Below, one piece after another: positions 10,177 through 18,904 of a DNA stretch of 64,000 nucleotides. Each line of letters opens with the position of its first letter. Within the stretch, counting starts at the first letter, position 1. This DNA comes from Parasaccharibacter apium (GTDB lineage: Bacteria > Pseudomonadota > Alphaproteobacteria > Acetobacterales > Acetobacteraceae): the NCBI RefSeq assembly GCF_002592045.1, contig NZ_MEJG01000001.1, positions 124,001-188,000 of the forward strand. Direction: 5' to 3'. The translations under genes were made by a program, and so were the position numbers. A model generated the notes under the pieces. It saw only the letters and a program-made list of their open reading frames with translations, was not told the DNA's origin and ran no database searches.

Positions 10177-11073
10177 TTAGCCCATCAAAACACGGCCTGC
10201 GACCGCATCCAAACGTGAAATAGCCGCAAAATCCCGTGCTTCTGGCGGGGTGATAATGGCGTTATCCAACGCACGCTCTGCCGCACCGGGGCCTGTGCAA
10301 ATAGGCCGCGGCTTCCCAAGGGCAGGAATAGCGCGGCGGACAAGCTCCCGCGCATGGGTGGAGTTGCTCTTCATCGTCCGAATTACAGCCTCCACCGTGA
10401 CATGCTCATGCTCCTCATGCCAGCAATCATAATCCGTCACCATCGCAACGGTAACGTAGTTCATCTCTGCTTCCCGCGCGAGGCGTGCTTCTGGCATGTT
10501 TGTCATCCCAATGACAGACGCCCCCCAAGAGCGATAAAGCTCACTCTCAGCCCGTGTGGAGAATTGAGGCCCCTCGATCACCACATAAGTCCCGCCCTTC
10601 GTGACGGAAATATCCAGCTTTTCAGCTTCTTCCGCTAATGTTTTAGCCATCCGTGCTGAAACAGGCTCACCCATGGCCACATGGGCCACGCAGCCTTCCT
10701 CAAAGAAGGTCCGGGGGCGGCCTTGTGTAAGGTCGATAAACTGATCAACCAACACAAAATGGCCGGGAGCTAAATCTTCCTTCAAAGAGCCAACAGCGGA
10801 AAGGGAAATAATATCCGTCACACCTGCACGTTTGAGCGCATCAATATTAGCACGATAATTCAAACGGGAAGGTGGGATAGGATGCCCACGGCCATGGCGT
10901 GGTAAAAAGACGCATCGCACACCCTCCAGCGTGCCAAAAAGCAGCTCGTCCGAAGGCTTACCCCATGGCGACTCACAACGACGCCATTCCCGGTTTTCCA
11001 GCCCATCAATCTCATAAAGGCCGGAGCCTCCGATAACACCAATGACAGGCTCGATTGTATCTTCTGCAACCAT
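10177..11073 (-). CDS. mtnP: S-methyl-5'-thioadenosine phosphorylase
   Basis: The 298-aa enzyme phosphorolytically cleaves methylthioadenosine to adenine and 5-methylthioribose-1-phosphate in methionine salvage. Visible family features are the phosphate loop GVIGGSGLYEIDGL near the N-terminus, the RHGRGH element, the SAVGSL strand and the purine-site block FSTRAESELYRSWG followed by GMTNMPEARLAREAEM. Length matches the usual MTAP size. The gene stands alone: it faces the SDR gene across a terminator and is divergent from hemF across a gap of about 317 bp. Confidence 0.93.
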   Translation of the reverse strand: MVAEDTIEPVIGVIGGSGLYEIDGLENREWRRCESPWGKPSDELLFGTLEGVRCVFLPRHGRGHPIPPSRLNYRANIDALKRAGVTDIISLSAVGSLKEDLAPGHFVLVDQFIDLTQGRPRTFFEEGCVAHVAMGEPVSARMAKTLAEEAEKLDISVTKGGTYVVIEGPQFSTRAESELYRSWGASVIGMTNMPEARLAREAEMNYVTVAMVTDYDCWHEEHEHVTVEAVIRTMKSNSTHARELVRRAIPALGKPRPICTGPGAAERALDNAIITPPEARDFAAISRLDAVAGRVLMG

Positions 11074-11316
11074 AAATCCTCACTCCATCCTGCCTAAACC
11101 CGGCCTGGCTGATAAGCTCTCCATAGCCCCCTACCAAGCTGCTGACAGTCCTTTCTCAGATAACGAAGAGTTTTTCAGAAGAGCAACCCTAAAATCAAGA
11201 GTTAAAGACGATCTTCTATCTCTCTTCACCTTTTACAGCATGGGAGAACAGACTAACTATAGTTTTGCGTCTCCTAATTACAGAATCAAGAACAGCCAGT
11301 AAGCAGACACGGCTTT
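11074..11316. other. Intergenic region upstream of mtnP
   Basis: This is the mtnP-proximal part of a 317-bp gap between the divergent mtnP and hemF genes. An 86-codon frame crosses part of it (from 11042), overlapping the start of mtnP antisense, but it has no ribosome-binding site and no family resemblance. I see no RNA gene here. A promoter for mtnP must lie here but none stands out. Confidence 0.5.
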
Positions 11317-11344
11317 TTGTCTTGTGAGGACATTCCCCTATGAT
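11317..11344 (+). promoter_or_regulatory. Predicted sigma-70 promoter of hemF
   Basis: TTGTCT (11317-11322) is followed after 16 nt by TATGAT (11339-11344). The expected start is near 11351, about 40 nt before the hemF ATG. The -10 overlaps the palindrome at 11343-11371. Confidence 0.5.
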
Positions 11345-11371
11345 AGAATGAAAGAAATCGCTTCATTCTAT
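11343..11371. promoter_or_regulatory. Perfect 10-9-10 inverted repeat, candidate hemF operator
   Basis: ATAGAATGAA and its exact reverse complement TTCATTCTAT are separated by 9 nt. The element begins inside the predicted -10 and covers the expected transcription start, the usual place for a repressor site. It has no loop-plus-T-run layout of a terminator. The regulator is unknown, and the sequence differs from FNR, CIRCE and Fur consensus sites. Confidence 0.55.
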
Positions 11372-11390
11372 GAGGAATAGGAAGATCATT

Positions 11391-12296
11391 ATGCCTTCCT
11401 CCAATAGCTTCACTCTACCTGACCTCCCTCATACAGCGTTAACAAAAGACGCCCAATATTGGTTTGAGAACCTGCGTGATCGCCTTTGTGCCACCTATGA
11501 AGCTTTGGAGGATAAGGCCGTTGCAGAAAATGCCCCAACATTGAAGGGGCGTACGGAGGCTGGTCGCTTCCAACAAACATCATGGAAGCGTGCTGAAGGT
11601 GGCGGCGGGGTTATGTCCGTCATGAAAGGCCGCGTGTTTGAGAAAGTGGGCGTCAATATTTCCACCGTGTGGGGAGAATTTACACCAGAGTTCCGCAAAT
11701 CCATCCCCGGGGCAGAGAGTGACCCACGCTTTTTTGCCACTGGTATTTCTCTTGTAGCTCATCCCTGTAACCCGCATGTCAGTGCAGCGCATTTCAACAC
11801 ACGGATGATCCTGACCTCCAAAGGCTGGTTTGGCGGTGGTGGCGACATCACCCCCATGTTCCCCGAGAGCCAAGAAGCTCTTGATGATGCGGCTATGTTT
11901 CATGCCGCCTTTAAGCAAGCGTGCGATAGGCACGACCCTGCTTATTACCCACGCTTTAAAGCTTGGTGTGATGAATATTTCTTCCTCAAACATCGCAATG
12001 AACCACGCGGGCTTGGAGGCATCTTTTATGATTGGCTCGATAGCGGTAATCTCGCAAGCGACTTTACCTTCACCCGCGATGTCGGCGATGCGTTTTTGGA
12101 ATGCTACGCTGCCATTGTCCGCAAACGCATGTTCACCCCATGGAGCGAGGAAGACCGCCTAGCACAGCTCAAGCGGCGCGGTCGTTATGTGGAGTTTAAC
12201 CTCCTTTACGACAGAGGCACGCTCTTTGGGTTAAAAACAGGGGGCAATACGGAGGCTATCCTCATGTCCATGCCCCCAGAGGTTATCTGGCCTTAA
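11391..12296 (+). CDS. hemF: Oxygen-dependent coproporphyrinogen III oxidase
   Basis: The 301-aa enzyme decarboxylates two propionates of coproporphyrinogen III with O2 to give protoporphyrinogen IX in heme synthesis. The family block is continuous: [19 protein letters not shown] near residues 64-82, the FNTRM and [11 protein letters not shown] segments, and the C-terminal [21 protein letters not shown]. The start at 11391 has GGAA about 9 nt upstream; the in-frame ATG at 11370 lies inside the palindrome and is less likely. It is monocistronic, with its own promoter and candidate operator. Use of the O2-dependent form fits an aerobic lifestyle. Confidence 0.95.
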   Translation: MPSSNSFTLPDLPHTALTKDAQYWFENLRDRLCATYEALEDKAVAENAPTLKGRTEAGRFQQTSWKRAEGGGGVMSVMKGRVFEKVGVNISTVWGEFTPEFRKSIPGAESDPRFFATGISLVAHPCNPHVSAAHFNTRMILTSKGWFGGGGDITPMFPESQEALDDAAMFHAAFKQACDRHDPAYYPRFKAWCDEYFFLKHRNEPRGLGGIFYDWLDSGNLASDFTFTRDVGDAFLECYAAIVRKRMFTPWSEEDRLAQLKRRGRYVEFNLLYDRGTLFGLKTGGNTEAILMSMPPEVIWP

Positions 12297-12320
12297 TCCT
12301 CCCATAGAGAGGGCGCCTTC

Positions 12321-13097
12321 TTAAGCATCCTCTCCTATAATGCCATCTACCAGCACATGAGGCAGGCCACGGGGGCAGACCTCGAGACGGGTCTCAACCC
12401 CATAAACATCACCGAGAACCTCAGGTGTGGTAACACCCATCACGCTACCCTGTGCGACAAGGCGACCATTGCGCATATAGACGACATCATCAGCGCGTTG
12501 GAGAGCGATGTTGAGGTCATGCACAACCAGCAATGTGACGATATTGCGTTTACGCGTCTCCCGCCTCACAACATCCATCACAGCAAACTGATAGCGTAAA
12601 TCCAACGCGCTTAAGGGCTCATCCAGCAACAACATCGCAGGACGGCGGACTAAGGCTTGTGCCAGACCAACCATCTGACGCTGCCCACCGGAGAGTTCAT
12701 CCATATAACGGAGGGCAAGGTGGCCAATCCCTAGCTCTTCCAACACATCAGTGCTATCGCGCAAAGCACATTCAGCCGAGACAGCCTCGCCTGCCCGCCG
12801 CGCTACCATCACCGCTTCAATCACCTGAAGATGCACTGTTGGAGGGAGGCTCTGCGGTAAATACGCCGCTAAGCGTGACCGCTCCCCCACAGCAAGGCTA
12901 GAGAGGTCCTTCCCCCCTAGGCGAATACGCCCCTCTGCCCGAACAAGCCCCGCAATACCGCGCATAAAGGTCGATTTTCCCGACCCGTTCGGCCCTAACA
13001 GGGCCGTAACACGCCCTGCCTGCATGGGGGCCAACGTCATACGGTGCAGCACTTCCCGCCGCCCATAATGGACGCAAAGGCTCTCAATCTCCAGCAT
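12321..13097 (-). CDS. Iron-type ABC importer, ATP-binding protein (FecE/FhuC-like)
   Basis: The 258-aa cytoplasmic ATPase belongs to an FecCD-type importer. Walker A GPNGSGKST is at residues 35-43, the signature LSGGQRQMV near 135, Walker B LLLDEP shortly after, and the switch His in VVHDLN. Its ATG directly abuts the TAA of the permease gene, so the two are translationally coupled. It is the third gene of the binding protein-permease-ATPase operon. Siderophore or heme iron is the likely cargo by family and by the Fur-like box upstream, but the exact ligand cannot be read from the sequence. Confidence 0.9.
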   Translation of the reverse strand: MLEIESLCVHYGRREVLHRMTLAPMQAGRVTALLGPNGSGKSTFMRGIAGLVRAEGRIRLGGKDLSSLAVGERSRLAAYLPQSLPPTVHLQVIEAVMVARRAGEAVSAECALRDSTDVLEELGIGHLALRYMDELSGGQRQMVGLAQALVRRPAMLLLDEPLSALDLRYQFAVMDVVRRETRKRNIVTLLVVHDLNIALQRADDVVYMRNGRLVAQGSVMGVTTPEVLGDVYGVETRLEVCPRGLPHVLVDGIIGEDA

Positions 13098-14195
13098 TTA
13101 CGCCCCCTTTCGTAAAACCACAGCAAGGAAGAAAGGAATCCCCACTAAGGAGGTCACAATCCCAACAGGAATCACTACCCCCGGCATGATGTTCTTCGCT
13201 GCGATGGAGGCAAGAGACATTATCAAGCACCCACATAGGGCAGAACCGGGAAGATAAAAACGATGATCCTCCCCCAAAAGTCGCCGTGCAATATGCGGGG
13301 CTACCAGCCCGACAAACCCAATCGTCCCCACAAAAGACACCGCTAAGGCTGAGAGGACGCTAATCCGCAATAAAGACATCATCCGCAAATGTTTGACATC
13401 CACCCCATAGCTCGCCGCACGATCCTCCCCCAGACGCAGAGCCGTTAAAGCTGGGGCTGCACGGAAGCAAAAAGGCAAAACCACCGCACAGCCTACCGCC
13501 ATGACGCTAATCTTCCCCCAATCGGCGCGTGTTAAACTGCCCATTGTCCAAAAGACGAGGTCTTGTAGGGCATCCTCATCAGCAATGAACTGCATCAACG
13601 CCACAAAAGCATGGAAGGTAAACACAAGCGCAATCCCGAACAAAACCACCATCGTGGTGGAATGGCCACGTGCCCGTGCCACAACCTCCAGCAAACAAGC
13701 TGATCCAACAGCAAATAAGAAGGCCTCTAGCGGGACCATCCATGTCTCTGGCACATAAGGAATGTGCCAATGCAGCACAATCGCTAAAGATGCCCCAAAG
13801 GCCGCAGCCGCAGACACGCCAAGCGTGTAGGGGCTGGCCAATGGATTATCCAACACAGTTTGCATCTCGCCACCGGCAATGCCTAAAGCACACCCAACAA
13901 GGATAGCCATAAGCGCGTAAGGCAAGCGAATATGCCAGACAATTACACCATTTGTCCCGGAGGAGGGGTTAAGGAGCGCATGTACTAAAGCACGTGGCCC
14001 CAGCCCAGCTGGCCCTAAGGAGAAGTCCAATAAAAGTGACAGCAAAATCAATCCAGCCAACACGCTTAATAGAGCCACCCTATGGCGCGTAAGCTGCACA
14101 TAAGCTGTTTGTATGCCCGTCAAACGTGTGGCTAGACGGGTCATCTCCTCAGATGACCCATCACCCAACGCTTTTTTTACCTCATTACTGGACAT
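13098..14195 (-). CDS. Iron-type ABC importer permease (FecCD family)
   Basis: The 365-aa inner-membrane permease is of the BtuC/FecCD type, with about nine to ten hydrophobic segments. Typical stretches are GCALGIAGGEMQTVLDNPLASPYTLGV around the third and fourth segments and FVGLVAPHIARRLLG in the cytoplasmic loop that contacts the ATPase. The ATG at 14195 overlaps the binding-protein stop by 11 nt. A longer frame from 14252 would read through the binding-protein gene and is unlikely. It lies between the binding-protein and ATPase genes. Confidence 0.9.
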   Translation of the reverse strand: MSSNEVKKALGDGSSEEMTRLATRLTGIQTAYVQLTRHRVALLSVLAGLILLSLLLDFSLGPAGLGPRALVHALLNPSSGTNGVIVWHIRLPYALMAILVGCALGIAGGEMQTVLDNPLASPYTLGVSAAAAFGASLAIVLHWHIPYVPETWMVPLEAFLFAVGSACLLEVVARARGHSTTMVVLFGIALVFTFHAFVALMQFIADEDALQDLVFWTMGSLTRADWGKISVMAVGCAVVLPFCFRAAPALTALRLGEDRAASYGVDVKHLRMMSLLRISVLSALAVSFVGTIGFVGLVAPHIARRLLGEDHRFYLPGSALCGCLIMSLASIAAKNIMPGVVIPVGIVTSLVGIPFFLAVVLRKGA

Positions 14196-15321
14196 GCGCC
14201 TTGATCCAATATGTCCCGCTATTTGGCATAGCTGTAAAGCGGCTCTGCACAAGGCTGCGATCCGCCTCTGGGTCTAAATCCTTAAACCGCTCTGGGTAAA
14301 ACCACTTAGCCATGACCTCAATCGCTAGGATATTAAAGGGGCTGTCATAAAATGTATGCCAGATGCCATAAGCACGCCCATTCCGCACAGCCTTCAACCC
14401 TGCAAGCTCCGGGGCTTGTAAGAGGCTATTTAATGAGGCTTCTGCCATCTCCGGCGTGACTTGAGAGCCCATCTTTAGGCCTGGACCACTGGGGCCGGGG
14501 CCGCGTGTCCCATCCAAGATAAGTACGTCAGGGTCTTGGGCGATAACCATCTCGGCAGAGACATCCCCAATATAACCAGGCAAAAGAGATGCCGCGATAT
14601 TACGACCACCAGCGGCCTCGATAAACGCACCCATATTCCCACGCCCAGCTGTATGACAGCAGCTTTGGCGTGCCCCGGCTAGCATATTGATAAATACAGT
14701 CGGCTTTTGTGCCTCTGGGATGGTCTCCACGACCGAACGAATGGCCTTTAACCGTTCTTCATAAAAATCCGTATAGGCTTTGGCCTCGGCCTCACGACCA
14801 AGAGCCTGCCCTAAAATGAGCATACTCGGCACAGTCGTCTTTACCGGGTCTTGGCGGAAATCCACAAATAAAACAGGAATGTGCGCTGCTCTAAGCCGCG
14901 CCGTTACATCGCCAGATTGCCCCGGCCCGTGGCCTGTTGTGCTAAAGATGGCAAGGTCTGGGTGGAGGTCTAGCACCTTCTCTGGGCTAATCGTATCGGC
15001 TGTTGTGCGGCCAATCACTGCAACATGTGCCGCCTCTGGGAAGGTTTTGAGCATTTGCTCGTAATTCTGCGTATCTGCCTCGCGGAACTCCCCTTGCCAG
15101 CCCACGATATGGTCAAACAAATGGCGGCCTTCTAAAGGCTCCAGCGCGTAAATCAGCCGCCCTTCCCCAAGGATGATCCGCTGCGGATGGTCGGGGACAG
15201 AGACAACCTCCCCCGTAATATCGCGCACATCCTTCGCTTGAGCCTGTAACGGGAGCATAGCTCCTGCCAACATAGCCATCGTTAAACTTACAGGATTAAA
15301 GAAGCTTTTGAGTGAGACCAT
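14185..15321 (-). CDS. Iron-type ABC importer periplasmic substrate-binding protein
   Basis: The 378-aa protein begins with a cleavable signal peptide (ends LPLQAQA, about residue 22-28) and continues with the helical-backbone binding-protein fold of the FepB/BtuF type. The opening DITGEVVSVPDHPQRII and the segment SPEKVLDLHPDLAIFS are typical. The start is ATG 15321, with AAAGG about 9 nt upstream; a GTG at 15342 is also in frame. It contains a paired Cys (QSCCHT), unusual for this fold. It is the first gene of the operon, downstream of a Fur-like box. The cargo, a ferric siderophore or similar complex, is inferred. Confidence 0.85.
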   Translation of the reverse strand: MVSLKSFFNPVSLTMAMLAGAMLPLQAQAKDVRDITGEVVSVPDHPQRIILGEGRLIYALEPLEGRHLFDHIVGWQGEFREADTQNYEQMLKTFPEAAHVAVIGRTTADTISPEKVLDLHPDLAIFSTTGHGPGQSGDVTARLRAAHIPVLFVDFRQDPVKTTVPSMLILGQALGREAEAKAYTDFYEERLKAIRSVVETIPEAQKPTVFINMLAGARQSCCHTAGRGNMGAFIEAAGGRNIAASLLPGYIGDVSAEMVIAQDPDVLILDGTRGPGPSGPGLKMGSQVTPEMAEASLNSLLQAPELAGLKAVRNGRAYGIWHTFYDSPFNILAIEVMAKWFYPERFKDLDPEADRSLVQSRFTAMPNSGTYWIKAHVQ

Positions 15322-15395
15322 CGTTATTACGCCTTTACCCACTAGAGACGCCGGTCCATCGTTGCTTCTGCTCGATGGTCTGGACTTTATGCCTC

Positions 15396-15412
15396 AATTA
15401 ATAATCATTCGC
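15396..15412 (-). promoter_or_regulatory. Fur-like box upstream of the iron ABC importer
   Basis: On the minus strand GCGAATGATTATTAATT shares the pattern GCGAAY-RATT-NTNAWT with the two boxes in the TonB receptor/PepSY intergenic gap. It lies about 75 bp before the binding-protein ATG, and a CATAAA -10-like hexamer follows 17 nt after the CGCGA. Such AT-rich dyads near iron uptake genes are typical Fur sites. Confidence 0.5.
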
Positions 15413-15475
15413 GTTCTATTGGTTATAGAAGAGCCTTCGCCCTTATCCAAGGGTAAATAACATCTTTCTCACCGC

Positions 15476-16048
15476 CTAACGTTTCTTTCGTAATAAAAGC
15501 CTTAAAGCCCCTTGATTACCGCGATGACTATGGACAACCCCCAACACCATTGGCGCAATATCGCCGCGCTGCAACCATAAGGGCAATTCTTGCCGGATTG
15601 TCCCGCCGCGCGCCCCGCTGCCCAGCCCTGTAACAATTTCCACACATCGCCACCCCATCACGCGGCCGCGTTGCATAAACCGATGGAACACCTCAAAAGC
15701 CTCTTGCACGATATAGCCATGTAAATCGAGCCGTGCATCAACACGTAATTGCCCCCGTGAGAGACGCCGCCATTGTGTATCATCCAACCCAGCCGCCCGT
15801 ACCCCCACATGTGACACAGGCCGAGGCTTGATGAGCGGTTTAGCAGGCGATACAGCAAGCTGCATCATCACCATTGGGGCGGACTGCACCAGCTTTTCCT
15901 CCCCCACCTCTTGCTTTAACTCTGGCTTATGAGGGGACTTAGGCGGACGCACCGCCTTAACAGCCTGACGAGAGCGCAATGGCGTGACATCCTGCATCAC
16001 GGCACGCCAAAGGGCGGCTTCATCTTCACCTAATGCTCGCTTTGCCAC
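15476..16048 (-). CDS. Smr-domain protein
   Basis: The 190-aa protein has a basic, low-complexity N-terminal half and a C-terminal Smr domain (residues about 100-185). It shows the LDLHGYIVQEAF motif and the VTGLGSGARGGTIR loop with the glycine-rich turn typical of MutS2-C-terminal-like nucleases. Stand-alone Smr proteins of this size are common in alphaproteobacteria near mltA and secB; their role is poorly defined, with nicking or RNA cleavage shown for some relatives. It is the last gene of the timA-mltA-methyltransferase-smr run, 21 bp after the methyltransferase stop. Confidence 0.85.
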   Translation of the reverse strand: MAKRALGEDEAALWRAVMQDVTPLRSRQAVKAVRPPKSPHKPELKQEVGEEKLVQSAPMVMMQLAVSPAKPLIKPRPVSHVGVRAAGLDDTQWRRLSRGQLRVDARLDLHGYIVQEAFEVFHRFMQRGRVMGWRCVEIVTGLGSGARGGTIRQELPLWLQRGDIAPMVLGVVHSHRGNQGALRLLLRKKR

Positions 16049-16069
16049 GCTCTTACCGCCCCACTTCCA

Positions 16070-16894
16070 TCATACATCCGCCTCTTGGCCTTGCTCTATC
16101 ATCGCACGCAGACGCTTACGCGCAAAGCGGACATATGTTGTATCGGCTTCAATCCCGATGGACCGCACCTTTAACGCCTCTGCGGCGATAAGGGTGGTGC
16201 CTGTGCCCATAAAGGGGTCTAACACCATCATATCAGGCCTCAAGCCATGCAGGCGAATACAACGCTCTGGCAAGGCAACAGGAAATGTCCCTGGATGGCT
16301 ATACCGTGCGTGGCGACTCCGTACCGTCTCGTAAGGGATGAACCATGTATCCCCCCGACACCGCCTATCCTCTTGATGTTGGCGACGATGAATATTGCTC
16401 TTATCCGTAAAGGGCACCCCCGCCCCTAGCCTATCAAGCTCTACTGCACCTTGTTTGGTGAGGTGAAAAATATGTTCATGATTACGATTAACATAGCGCG
16501 GGGAGTTTACAGGCTTAAAATGCCCATGCGTAACCTCACCAATAGCTATAGATTTAACCCATGAAATATGATTTTGCAGCACAAAGATACCACGCAACCG
16601 GACCATAAGCTCAAAAGGTAACCAAGGCTGTGCGGAGGAGCCTGCAATATTGAGAAAAAACGAACCATCTTCTTTAAGAACACGGGCTATCTTTTGGCAG
16701 ATAAGCTCCATCCAATCCAAATAGCTTTCTTCAGAGAGGCTATCTTTATAACTACGATAGGCAAGACCAAGATTATAGGGAGGCGATGTTACTACGACAT
16801 CCACACTCCCCATAGGCATACGCCGCATCACGCTGAGGCAATCACCCCGGATTAAAGCATGTTCTCCTAGCGTCTCACGACGCGCACGTATCAT
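16070..16894 (-). CDS. Orphan site-specific DNA methyltransferase (beta-class, TSPPY)
   Basis: The 274-aa S-adenosylmethionine-dependent DNA methyltransferase has beta-class order: catalytic motif IV TSPPYNLG lies N-terminal (near residue 36), and the AdoMet motif I DPFMGTGTT lies C-terminal (near 230). An SPPY motif is most often linked with N4-cytosine methylation, while CcrM-type adenine enzymes usually have DPPY; the specificity cannot be read. It is shorter than CcrM and lacks its C-terminal extension. No restriction endonuclease lies beside it. Its ATG overlaps the mltA stop by 4 nt (ATGA), so it is coupled to that operon. An epigenetic or protective role is inference. Confidence 0.85.
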   Translation of the reverse strand: MIRARRETLGEHALIRGDCLSVMRRMPMGSVDVVVTSPPYNLGLAYRSYKDSLSEESYLDWMELICQKIARVLKEDGSFFLNIAGSSAQPWLPFELMVRLRGIFVLQNHISWVKSIAIGEVTHGHFKPVNSPRYVNRNHEHIFHLTKQGAVELDRLGAGVPFTDKSNIHRRQHQEDRRCRGDTWFIPYETVRSRHARYSHPGTFPVALPERCIRLHGLRPDMMVLDPFMGTGTTLIAAEALKVRSIGIEADTTYVRFARKRLRAMIEQGQEADV

Positions 16895-18110
16895 TTGGCC
16901 GTCTGTCCCCCTCCAGCGGTTGCCTGGCCGGCCGGAACATTGGGTGCGAGCGTCAAAGAGGTGCGTGGGACCAAAACAAACATACGGCCATAATCCTTCA
17001 TGTTCCCCGCAATATTAGCAGCTTCCTGCCCCCAACCAAGGAAGAGGTCGCCCCGTCCAGCCCCTCGTATATCGCTCCCTGTATCTTGGGCAAACGTCAT
17101 CTGCGCCCATATAACAGCCTGCCCATCACGCCCTTTACCGCTCATATCAGCCCATATTGGCATCCCATATCCAATAAGCCGCCTATCCACAGCCATAGAA
17201 CGACCCGCTGTTAGCGGTACGCCAAAAGCCCCCATCGGCCCTTCCTCAGCCTTACGCTCTACAGGGCGGAAAAAACATAACTCGGATTTGCTTCCAAGAC
17301 GGGCTTCACTTGGTCTGGATGTGCCTCCAACCACGCGCGAATATTCTTAATATTCACATCCTCTGCGCGCATCTCGCCTTTATGTACTAACACACGCCCG
17401 ATCGGTACATAAGGCTGCCCATTGCGGCCGTCATACCCAACAAACATCTCCCCCCCATCCTGCAACCGCAAGCGACCAGAACCTTGTGTTTGCAATAGGA
17501 AAAGATCTAACGGGCTTTTTAACCATGCTAATTCTAGCCCTTTTCCCTCCAAAGACCCACCATCAATAGCGGCTCGGTCATCATAAGGGCGGAATACTGA
17601 ATTCACCCAATGCCCAAACTCTAACTCACCATTGGCATTACGCCCCCGGAGAAGGTCTTTAGGACGACGATAAAGAGGGATCTGATACGCACCAGCTTTT
17701 GTAAGAGAGGCGGGGACTTCTGGGTCATAATATCCTGTATAAAATGCCTCTTTAACGACTAAATAAGGCTGAAACCATGTCTCAAAAAACTGCCGCGCTT
17801 GTGCATCATCACCATTCTGCACATCTGCAAGAGCTGCGCATACATTACGCCAATCTTCCACATGCTGCCCAGAAGGCAGAGTCCGTGCCCCACCTAAAAA
17901 CGTCCCGGCGGGAAGTTTATCAATGCGCTGACATTCATCAGCTAACATTTTAATAAGCCGTGGATGATCTTCACGCTCCCAACCAGAGAGATTGCTATAC
18001 TCTGCTGATGTCACATCCATTTTCCCCGAAGGCAAACCCGGCATACAACCTGCCAGAGCCACCAGTAAAGGGAACATAACAACACTAATTGAAGGAAAAG
18101 AACGTTTCAT
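16891..18110 (-). pseudogene. mltA: Membrane-bound lytic murein transglycosylase A, frameshifted
   Basis: MltA cleaves peptidoglycan glycan strands at the outer membrane. The first frame (18110 down to 17259) starts with a lipoprotein signal whose lipobox LAGC ends at Cys22 and carries the MltA domain. It runs to NPSYVF, then out of frame to a TAG. The second frame continues at once with FRPVERKAEEGPMGAFGVPL and holds the 3D domain with the catalytic-type Asp segment DTGSDIRGAGRGD, ending at 16891. The break falls in a run of six T (17270-17275). One extra T, or a -1 slip at UUU, would restore the whole protein. It is either a true inactivation, a sequencing homopolymer error or slippage-dependent expression. 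The methyltransferase start overlaps its stop. Confidence 0.85.
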
Positions 18111-18208
18111 CATACCACGACACATTACGGTCCACCTTAGAGTAGTGGACTGTTTCAATATAATCTCCCATCACATATATGAGAGAGGCTTTTTGCCCCC
18201 AAAGACGC

Positions 18209-18904
18209 TCAATCCGCCCTTGTTGCAACAATCTTCCATTGGCCTTTCATATCATATTCAAAGGTCCAACAATCCCTAAATTCCGTCAAAGCTTCTGTCC
18301 CTTCGACGATGGTCCCTTTTTCATCCCGGCAATAACTGACCTGCCACGAGATAATCCGCACCCCTAACTGGCACGGCCCCTCTTCTGCTTTATCCCCCGT
18401 TGCAAAGATGTACTCTAGCCGTTCGATCTGCCGTAACTCCAGATGCACTTGCTCATGTCGTTCAGCACGTTCATCAAGCACTTTCGTAAAATGCTCTAGC
18501 AACTCAGGGGCGAGAACAGATGCAAGCATTGACCGATCAGCACAAGCGAAAGCCTTCACTGTTCGTGCAAATACATCTTCCGCTTTTTTAAGAAAAAATT
18601 CTGCTGAGAAGCCACTTACAACATCACCGACTCGCCCCAGGGACTGCGCTAAAGCACTATCGCCCGTTGGGATGCCATATTCTGTTACTTTTTGCTCCGG
18701 TCCGACGCGGTTAGGCAAAGGTGGTGGCTTAAGCGCATCTGCCGACGAAGCCTCCTTGGAGGCACGCACAGCTAAGGAAGAAGAGATCGTCTCACGCCGG
18801 AAAGCCTGCGCACCCATACGCCGCCCTAATACAAAAAATACAGCACTGCCAATAATGACAGCTACTACAGCCCACACCACGATATCCCAGGGGAAATCCA
18901 CCAT
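18209..18904 (-). CDS. TimA-like Tim44-domain protein
   Basis: The 231-aa protein has one N-terminal membrane anchor (about residues 5-27, IVVWAVVAVIIGSAVFFVL), a linker of about 60 residues and a C-terminal Tim44-like domain from about residue 90. The start MVDFPWDIVVW at 18904, with AGGA 6 nt upstream, matches the compact N-terminus of alphaproteobacterial TimA; the frame extends to 18958 through weaker starts. It is the first gene of the run leading to mltA and is divergent from secB, the conserved alphaproteobacterial setting. A role at the membrane, analogous to the mitochondrial Tim44 anchor, is only inferred. Confidence 0.82.
   Translation of the reverse strand: MVDFPWDIVVWAVVAVIIGSAVFFVLGRRMGAQAFRRETISSSLAVRASKEASSADALKPPPLPNRVGPEQKVTEYGIPTGDSALAQSLGRVGDVVSGFSAEFFLKKAEDVFARTVKAFACADRSMLASVLAPELLEHFTKVLDERAERHEQVHLELRQIERLEYIFATGDKAEEGPCQLGVRIISWQVSYCRDEKGTIVEGTEALTEFRDCWTFEYDMKGQWKIVATRAD

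Noticed and set aside
11042-11302. 86-codon frame between mtnP and hemF
   Set aside because: It overlaps the mtnP start antisense, has no ribosome-binding site and ends before the hemF promoter region.
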